Assembly: GCA_037952775.1 (NCBI GenBank)
Contig: JBANAY010000003.1
Coordinates: 19,282,001-19,346,000, forward strand
Origin: Clonostachys chloroleuca
Taxonomy: Eukaryota > Ascomycota > Sordariomycetes > Hypocreales > Bionectriaceae
Length of the DNA: 64,000 bases
Direction: 5' to 3'
Position 1 is the stretch's first letter, and each line of letters begins with the position of its first letter. Position numbers and translations under genes: made by a program. Under the pieces are notes generated by a model. It was not told where the DNA came from and did not search any database. It saw only the letters and a list, made by a program, of their open reading frames with translations. Below, in pieces: positions 56,980 to 64,000 of this stretch.

Positions 56980-57968
56980 TGATTCACTTGTCTTCAATTA
57001 ATGCCGAAGTGTGCAAGGCTCGAGGTGTTTATAGTCTGGGGCAATGAGAAACCTGGAGTGTGGAGGAAACCCGAGTGAAAGGCCCCACCTGGCCATCTAG
57101 AGATGATCACTCATCTTGGTAGTGACAGTTCAACCGAAAGCTGGGCACATCATCATCAGATCTTTTTCATTGGAAAAAATAGCTGCAGAACTAGGATTCT
57201 CAAGTCGCTATTTTTGAGGACAAGGCTCTTGGTCCTCTCAACATTCAGATGCCAAGAATATCGCCACTCGGGCAGCAGCAAGAATTTTTGATGATATTCG
57301 CTAGCCACTTACTTCGTGAAGATAAATGATGGCAATATTGGAGAAAAACATTGGAAAAGTCGTAAACTCGAAATTCCTGGCAAACGGTCTTGAATTATGT
57401 TTGTCTGCTCAACACCAAAGTCCCATTATCCGTTACCCTGAACACAGGAACTTCATTGAAGGCATCCCCCCTTCTTTTGAAGTCGCGTTTGCGAAAATTT
57501 ACTAAAATTGAGAGCTTCTATCTATCCATCGCTTGGCACGTCCACAATTGGGAAATTTCCCAAGTCGTGAATCATGTATCACCGAGGAAATTCCTACGGA
57601 GTCAAAGCGGAACTTCGCCAGAATATTGCTGAAGAGCCGTAACAATGAGGGACAAGAAGAACCAGAAGATTCCCCCAAGCCACTTCAGTGTGTGTAACCA
57701 CCCCATGTCCTGAACCCAAAACAAAAGTATGGTACCAAGTGCTGTTACAATTGCTATTATAGGCACAGTTTCTGAGAGAATCCTACTAAATGAATGCTGT
57801 TGGCATTGCCCGAAATTTCAGCTTGCATTCGGGGCTTTACCAGTTGTCCACCGTAGCATAGATGGAATGTGATAAATACAAACTAAGAATCAACCACATT
57901 AAAGAGTGAAACTGGGAAGTGTTATCCCATACGGAGGGAATTTGCAAATATGTCCCATCAAGCCCCCT
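56980..57968. other. Intergenic between thioesterase and CFEM genes
   Basis: The segment contains the thioesterase promoter and the CFEM 3' end. Short frames at 57103-57632 lack family resemblance. No gene recognised. Confidence 0.5.
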
Positions 57969-59377
57969 TCAGAGAGTGACTACTAGCATTACCCATATGA
58001 AACCAACAAGGGCTGCAGGAAGATTGATCTGCCGGGTCGTCGCTGGGGAAATCGGAATCGTTGAAGAGGATGGTTGCTCGCTTCCACCGCCTCCATTTCC
58101 TGTCGAGGACGGCTTAGAAGAACCACTCTGGCTCTCACCGCCGCCACCACCGCCGCCAGTATGTGAAGGATTAGATCCTCCACCCGAGCTCGTAGGGCAG
58201 CCTTTGGTGCAAGAGGGATGACCTTCACCTCCTGTTTGTGAAGCGCAGTTCCCACCTTTGGTACATGAAGGATGATGGCCCGTCTTTGATCCTGAGGGGC
58301 TTGTTTCGGGCGTCTTAGTTTTACTAGTATCCGTGCCACTGTTGCCTGGTCCCTTGGATGTGCTCGTGCCAGATGGAGTTCCGGAAGGCGTACCAGAGGG
58401 CGTACCAGAGGGTGTGCCAGAAGGGGTACCAGAGGGTGTACCAGAACTTGTCGTTGTCGATTCCGGTGGGCAAGGGACTGTTGGGCTCTCTTTGACGCAA
58501 TCGCAGAGTGCACTAACAGAGCTTAGAAGGTCTAAAGCACCAGGGATGCCACATCCTTGGATGACGCAATCCTGAGCCGCACTCTGGATCACAGCGGATG
58601 ATGTACACTGGCATTGGAAGTCCTCGGTGGCACACTTGGCGTGAGTGACAGCAGCAGAGAATATACAGTCTTCTCCGCAATCGGGCACAGCATCAGCGCT
58701 CTTTTGGCAAGGCGAAGCTGTGACACAAGGCTGAGAGGAGGAGGAAGTTATGGTGGATGTATCTGATGGATGCTCTTTAGATGAAGTACTCTCAGGAGGC
58801 TTATCAGACGAGCTGCTTCCTGGGCTTGGCTCAGACGTGCTGCCTGGTGGAGGTTTCGAGGAGGAACCTGGAGCTGATGTTGTAGAGACACCCTCGGATG
58901 TCTGGCTTGGCTCGGCACTGCTACTCTCGGGTGACAGGCTGCTCGAGGTAGGGTCAGGAGTTGCTGTTGCAACACACTGGCAGATAGTGGAACCTGCAGC
59001 AAGAGCCTTGTTGATGTCACTGGCGGCACAGCCTCCAAGTACACATGGTAGAGCCTTGCTAATGATGGCAGATGAAGAAGCTGGAGTGCAACGACCTAAG
59101 AAGTATCGGGGTTGGTCCGTGGTTCAATGGGCACTCATCAATTGGGGAAAACTCACAGGCAACGTCGTCCGATTTCGTGCATCCAATCTCCGAACCTGCA
59201 GACAGAATGCAGGTAAACTAACCCAAAGTGAGTTTTTCGCCCAAGAAAGGACAATTCTAGCCAAGTGACGCTTACAGCACAAGAGGGGAAGTTGCTGGTC
59301 AGAGGAATACAGGCTGATTGGGCGTCTACCAGCCCGAGCCCAATGACGAGGCTAACAAAAGCCAATCGGTGTCTCAT
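57969..59377 (-). CDS. Double-CFEM GPI-anchored cell-surface protein
   Basis: Three exons (about 59377-59281, 59195-59157, 59095-57969) give 420 aa. Exon ends 1 and 2 are not certain, since a second acceptor pair also keeps phase. A signal peptide (MRHRLAFVSLVIGLGLVDAQ) is followed by a first CFEM domain with GCTKSDDVAC and LPCVLGGCAASDINKAL, a Ser/Pro-rich linker, then a second CFEM domain: PDCGEDCIFSAAVTHAKC, ATEDFQCQCT, VIQGCGIPGAL and SALCDCV. A tandem GTPS repeat and Gly/Ser-rich tail lead to a C-terminal hydrophobic GPI signal (NLPAALVGFIWVMLVVTL). CFEM proteins bind haem or act in adhesion and host interaction on the wall or membrane. Two CFEM domains in one protein are less common. 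Confidence 0.85.
58375..58446 (-). repeat. Six tandem 12-nt units (GTPS repeat)
   Basis: Six 12-nt units, nearly identical, encode six Gly-Thr-Pro-Ser tetrapeptides. The unit reads GGTGTACCAGAG or variants on the plus strand. Such minisatellites in wall proteins often vary in copy number between strains. Confidence 0.85.
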
Positions 59378-61057
59378 GGTAAACGAAAGTGGGTGTTTTG
59401 TTTCTAATTTCCAGCGATTGGCAGTTGAATGATGCTTCAAAGAGGCTACAAAACATTCATCTGAAGGGAGAACAAACGAGATTCTTAAATAGAGAGCACA
59501 TGACAGGGATTGAGAGGACCTCGGTTCTATCATGCTGAAGCTTCCAATTGTCTCACAAATTGGCCTTGTCCTTGTGAAGAATGATACCGTGATGCCAGCA
59601 ATAAAGGTGTGGCTCATCATTGCCTCTGGAAATTGAATACATCCAGTCGTGGTCGACCACGATGGTAGGCCAACTGAGAAAGACGAAGAAATGTAACGTC
59701 ATCAAAGAGGAATATTGTTTCTCTGACACATACCACCACATCAACCCCAGTTCCTGAACCAGATGAAGACCAGATGAAGGGGGTAGCTTCGCGTGGTATT
59801 GGTTCAGCCACTTGAGGCATTACTAGAAGGAGTATTGAGGTGTCAATTCGGCCTCTTACTGGGATGTTCTCTTCTTGTCTTCGTCACCACCATCTAGCCC
59901 TGGGTCTACCTCCTTCCATTTTGGATGCATTCTACAATGGCAGTTCCGTATAGCCGACAAGCCACTCATATTAGATCCCAGCCCAGCCATTGTCCTCCCG
60001 GAGATATTGAGTTTTTCTTAATAGCTAGAAGTTTTCGGTTGAACGAAGTCTTTATCAGAAGGGAGGCTTAAAACACCTCATAGAGAGGAGTTTGGACGAA
60101 ACGCAACTGAAACTGAAAATACAATGAAGATAGAGCTCCCATCAAGACAAAAGCTCAGTGCAGAGACAAGCGGATTTGTCGCTACGTTAAGGGAGGAATA
60201 AGCAGGAATACGAGAAAACTGCTTTCCAATACCACCTCATATGACGGTGCCAAGGCCTGGAGTAGACAGACAACCAATTAACTAGAGCAGGGGAAAGGCT
60301 TCATCTCGAGACACAAATGCGGGGAAGGCCTCGAGTTATGTGATGTGATGAGAGTCACCAGGCCCCTCCCCCTCCTCGAGTCAGATCGGTTGCAACGCTC
60401 CGTGGGAACCTTGCAGTATGCAAAGTTCCCACGTTTTGGGTCGCTTGCAGTTGTTCCCGGCATCACATGTTGTGTCGCCAGTCTAACATGACTCTACGTC
60501 GGCTCAGCCTGGATTCCGCCAGATCGTCCCAGGAATACGGGGAAGCAGGGACATGGAGCTGACACCAAACTCAATGCCAGCTTTGTTACACCCAAGTTCC
60601 TGGCCTGTTATTTTCTTAATACATACCATACATATTGCCCCTGGCAAATAACCGAATCGAAGCAATGTCCACGTGCGTTCTAATCAATACATTCATTATT
60701 GTTGGCTCTTCCTCTATTACTCCACTATCGCCTGCAGAATCATCTCATACTGTGAGAATCACGGCTTGCGTTAACTAATGACGGAATCATAGAAGATAAA
60801 TGGCTGCAAATATCCCATATGGTATTCTTATCAAGATCAACAAGGCCAGCCGGCCAGTACAGCTTATTCGGGAAGTCTCCCGACTGAAAGCCGATGGTCG
60901 GCCCCGCAACCGGCGCCTTCGATCACCTTCGTCGAGACGGTGCCAAGCCGAAGTCCCTCTATTCATTGCTTTTATCTTCCTGAACTCGTTCTTTGAGTAT
61001 ATAGTACATTTTTGCACAGTTTAATGAAAGGACATCATTAAGTCGTACTCAAAAACC
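59378..61057. other. Divergent intergenic region
   Basis: Promoters of the CFEM gene (left) and of the NmrA-like gene (right, TATA at 60999) lie here. Short overlapping frames at 59553-61024 have no family resemblance. Confidence 0.5.
60999..61005 (+). promoter_or_regulatory. TATA box of the NmrA-like gene
   Basis: TATATAG lies 53 bases upstream of the ATG. The spacing is short, so the transcript leader would be only about 25 nt. Confidence 0.4.
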
Positions 61058-62065
61058 ATGTCTTCAAAGCAAACTGTCGCCATCGCCGGCTCGGGCAACA
61101 TCGCCCAGTATCTCACAGAGGAGTTCCTCGCCGATGGCACCTACCATGTTGCCATCATCTCAAGAACGGATCGTGAGTTCTTCCACAAGCCAGGCGTGAC
61201 CTTCCACGTTGTCAAAGAGTACTCTACGGCTACGATCGTGCCTATCCTGGACGGCTATGACACAACCGCTCTCATCTCCACGCTCCAGGGTGCCGACCCC
61301 GAGTGGTACACATCCGTGCACGAGATCCTGCTCGCCTCGTGTGTCGAGTCCAAGAAGTGCAAGCGCTTCATCTCGAGCGAGTACCAGGGCAACTTGAGGC
61401 ACCAGCCCAACCTGCCGCGCGGCAACCACCGTGCCCGCCAGGCCTTCCGCGCCAAACTGGCTGCGCAGAAGGAGATCCAGGCTACACTCGTCCTGCAAGG
61501 CTGGCTGGCGGACTACTGGGTCCAGCCGGCTGATGAATCCAAGAGCTACATCCGCCCTTTCCCCAATGGCTGGCCCATCGGCCTGGATCAGAAGACTGTC
61601 CGTATCCCAGGAACGGGAGACGAGCCCATCGGTTGGACGGCGACCCGCGACATGGCCAAGGCTGTCGTCAAATTAATCGACTACGATGGCGACTGGCCTG
61701 ACCACACATACGTCTTCGGAGAGCTGGGCACCTGGAATGAGGCTATTCCCAAGCTGGAGAAGTTTCTCGGACGCAACTTAGAGGTATGTATAGCCTAGGC
61801 GGCGTTGGCGCGGTAGCTGGTGGAACGCATCACTGACGATATACAGCGCAACTACCGTCCCAAGGAGGACATTGACGCGGCTCTTGCTCAGACCGAGGAC
61901 TTTGACCGCTGGTACACTGCTACCATGGACGAGTGGAACGTCCTGGGGGGCACGGCTGTGCCCCGGGATGAGGCTCTCAAGCTACGCGAGACGGTTTTCA
62001 AGGATGTGCACTTTAGAGATATTGAGGAGGTTCTGGCAGACTCCAAGAAGACGCAGATCTTGTAG
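61058..62065 (+). CDS. NmrA-like/isoflavone-reductase-type NAD(P)-binding protein
   Basis: Two exons (61058-61783 and 61847-62065) give 314 aa. The N-terminal Rossmann motif VAIAGSGNIAQYLTEEFL (GxGxxG-like) starts an atypical SDR of the NmrA/isoflavone reductase group. KRFISSEYQGN and WTATRDMAKAVVKLIDYDGD are other markers. The catalytic Tyr and Lys of classical SDRs are not clearly kept, which is common in NmrA-like proteins: some are redox sensors, others reduce phenylpropanoid-type substrates. Length and ends are normal. Confidence 0.8.
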
Positions 62066-63075
62066 AGAACGATGTCGTTGAGGTAGAAATTATCCAAAAT
62101 CGCCGAGTTTTTTAAACTGTTCAGTGAGCTGTGATGTATAAAATTATTAGGAAATGGCTGTGCATGAACAATGAAGTCTTCAACTCCACGCACTCTCTCG
62201 GACCCATCCAAGTCCCATGCATGCAATATATCAGTGTCTTGAGTAATGACATGATATAGCCAAGTCCACTCACCTTCCGCCTCCAATTGCTCGGGGTTCA
62301 AGGCTTTGGGTTAGAGTCATATCGAGTGTATTATTTCCTTCACGTAGCTACATGTACAAGAAATATGTAGGCAAGTACCAGCGCCCATTCATGCTACTGG
62401 TGGAGGTCTGGAAGCATGCTTACGCTTGTGTAACATGTCTGTTTGCTGGGATTCCCTGACAAAGATAAATGAACCGCTCGCCAACGCTCCTAATTGAAAC
62501 ACACCCCCAAGGATGATTTATTAATAGCTACTTCAATCTTAACTAAATGGGCACAGAACCATGTAGTGTTAAGATATATTTCAATTTTAGATTCCTCCTA
62601 TTGAGGGCATTGATCAAATCGCAGCGAGGAACTATCAGCACACATCACCGGCTTGCCAAGCGACGATTGGGATGGTGACACACCTTCAATGCAGGATGGT
62701 CTGATCGCCCGGCACGCTGCATCAGGGCTCCACTTCCCCAGTTTCTAGGACATCCATTATGATCTCATCCATCCCATCGTGATGAGGACACTGGACCCCG
62801 AGAACCCTTAATGTACGCCACCCGGGTCATGTTAGTTGAGCCTATCAATCTCGTACAGATACGGCCGTCAAAAGTTTAGCTTGAGATCCGTCCGTATGCT
62901 TCCATAGGTAGCCGATCGATCGGCATTATTCAATTCCCAAGTATACTTATTCTAAAGAGTGAAAGAAGAAGGCCTGCGTAAAAACCACAATACACAAATC
63001 ATTAAAATCGTTATCCCATCCATCCATGTGCAGGATTCCCCCTTAACCAATGCTCCTCCACCATTCAACGTCAGT
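62066..63075. other. Intergenic between convergent genes
   Basis: NmrA-like gene (plus) and PhiA-like gene (minus) converge here. The segment is AT-rich with no recognisable gene. Confidence 0.5.
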
Positions 63076-63719
63076 TTATCGCTCCTGGGTGTAGTCGCAT
63101 TTGACCGCGTAAGTGTCATCCAGAGGGACGGTGCGGGCGGAGAAGCCCAGGCAGCCCTCGTTGTAGCCGGGCTTGTCGTTGCCGGCGTTGACCCAGACGC
63201 TCCAGGCGCCGTCGATGCTGTTGGGGCATGCGAGCCAGCCGGCGCCATTGAGGCTCAGGTTGTCGTTCTCATCGATGGCCCAGGTGGTGAGCTCCCCGTT
63301 GCGAGGCTTGCCCTCGTCGCCGGTGATGTAACCAAACTTGCCCTGGCCTGTAAAGAGGTTAGAAAACTCGTTATTAAATGATGATGTACAGGGAATGTAG
63401 GAGATTACGCACCCATTCCGGAGCGGTCGGCGTAGAGTTGCTGAGTCAATGTGTTTCCGTAGAGGTAGAGGCCGCCGTCCTTGAGGTAGAAGACGGCGCC
63501 GGTTGGAGCCTCGCCGTCGCAGGTGGCGTTCTGGGCAGGCAGGTTGATGAACACACTTCTAAGGGCAGCGCCAAACTGGCCGAAGTGGATGGGGCTGGCC
63601 GAGCGTAGAGCCATGATGCCAAAGGCCTGGACATCATCGTCGGCGCGCTGGGCAACCTGGGAGATGGGGATCGCGGATGCGACAGAGGCAAGAGCGGCTG
63701 TGAGGACTGAGAACTTCAT
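63076..63719 (-). CDS. PhiA-like secreted cell-wall protein
   Basis: Exons 63719-63413 and 63347-63076 give 192 aa. A signal peptide (MKFSVLTAALASVASAIP) precedes VQAFGIMALRSASPIHF, GDGEA-type Cys-containing centre NATCDGEAPTGAVFYLKDGG, LYADRSGMGQGKFGYITGDE and the C-terminal ACPNSIDGAWSVWVNAGNDK followed by CLGFSAR. This is the pattern of PhiA, a small abundant wall protein of Aspergillus conidiophores (phialides) and its relatives in other ascomycetes. The role here is inferred. I start at 63719 because the longer frame has no signal peptide and continues past it. Confidence 0.9.
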
Positions 63720-63874
63720 GATGGCAGTAGATAAAATGTTGCTGTTTTTGGTTTTAAGTGATGGATGGTTGTTGTCTGTTGTTGCTATTATTGTCAAGCG
63801 GATAGGGGTGGTCAAGTAATGATGCTGATGAGATAGAATCTCCAAGTCGAAACCAAACAGCTGAGGGCGCAATC

Positions 63875-63880
63875 TTTATA
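63875..63880 (-). promoter_or_regulatory. TATA box of the PhiA-like gene
   Basis: TATAAA on the minus strand (plus TTTATA), 156 bases upstream of the ATG. Confidence 0.5.
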
Positions 63881-64000
63881 CTTTGTCGGTCAACCAGTAC
63901 GCTATACACGATGCAATGCAAGAACGAGCAAAAAGACCTCGGTCGAAACGATTTGACGGAGCAATTGATGCGAGGAGAGGAAATGCTGTGCAATGCTGAT

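Noticed and set aside
56980..56997. Six-codon N-terminal extension of the thioesterase
   Set aside because: It begins with TTG; the ATG at 56979 is used.

Overview
The window is nuclear DNA of a filamentous ascomycete (Pezizomycotina). The grounds are short GT-AG introns, dispersed single 5S rRNA genes (two identical 119-nt copies), and typical mould families: CFEM protein, PhiA-like cell-wall protein, two rhodopsin-domain (Pth11-type) membrane proteins, an NLR with PNP-NACHT-ankyrin layout, ATG17 and Pns1. I cannot place it to order. There are 24 protein-coding loci, one of them a pseudogene counted separately below, and two 5S genes. No transposon, tRNA or CRISPR was recognised.

Layout. 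1-5 kb: a decayed F-box pseudogene, a 5S gene and a secreted AA16-like copper monooxygenase with an acidic cysteine-containing tail. 5.8-12.6 kb: a 3.9-kb A-T-R-R carboxylate reductase resembling fungal glycine-betaine reductase, then an amino-acid permease. 13.9-22.1 kb: rhodopsin-domain protein, a small gene, the NLR and an aldo-keto reductase. 23-26.6 kb: a small unknown gene, the second 5S gene and Pns1. 29.5-38.9 kb: second rhodopsin-domain protein, an SDR, a remarkable MMP-like metalloprotease with a seven-unit propeller, and ATG17. 40-47.3 kb: a calpain-family protein and an unknown two-TM/CxxC protein. 47.7-56.9 kb: a divergent TauD-type dioxygenase and Dal5/Soa1-family transporter with a perfect CYS3-type site between them, then a nickel transporter, an Ldh2-family dehydrogenase and a hotdog thioesterase. 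58-63.7 kb: a two-CFEM GPI protein, an NmrA-like oxidoreductase and a PhiA-like secreted protein.

Genes that plausibly work together: the TauD dioxygenase and the MFS transporter (sulfonate uptake and cleavage under sulfur control), and possibly the betaine reductase with the neighbouring permease. The rest look like ordinary independent fungal genes.

A technical pattern matters for any reader. Four otherwise intact genes (ATRR, NLR, calpain, MFS) are each broken by exactly one base at a homopolymer of five or six G/C, and the F-box pseudogene has two similar breaks. In every intact gene the one-base correction restores both the reading frame and the downstream intron phase. This looks like sequencing or assembly error rather than biology, and should be resolved before calling any of the four pseudogenes.
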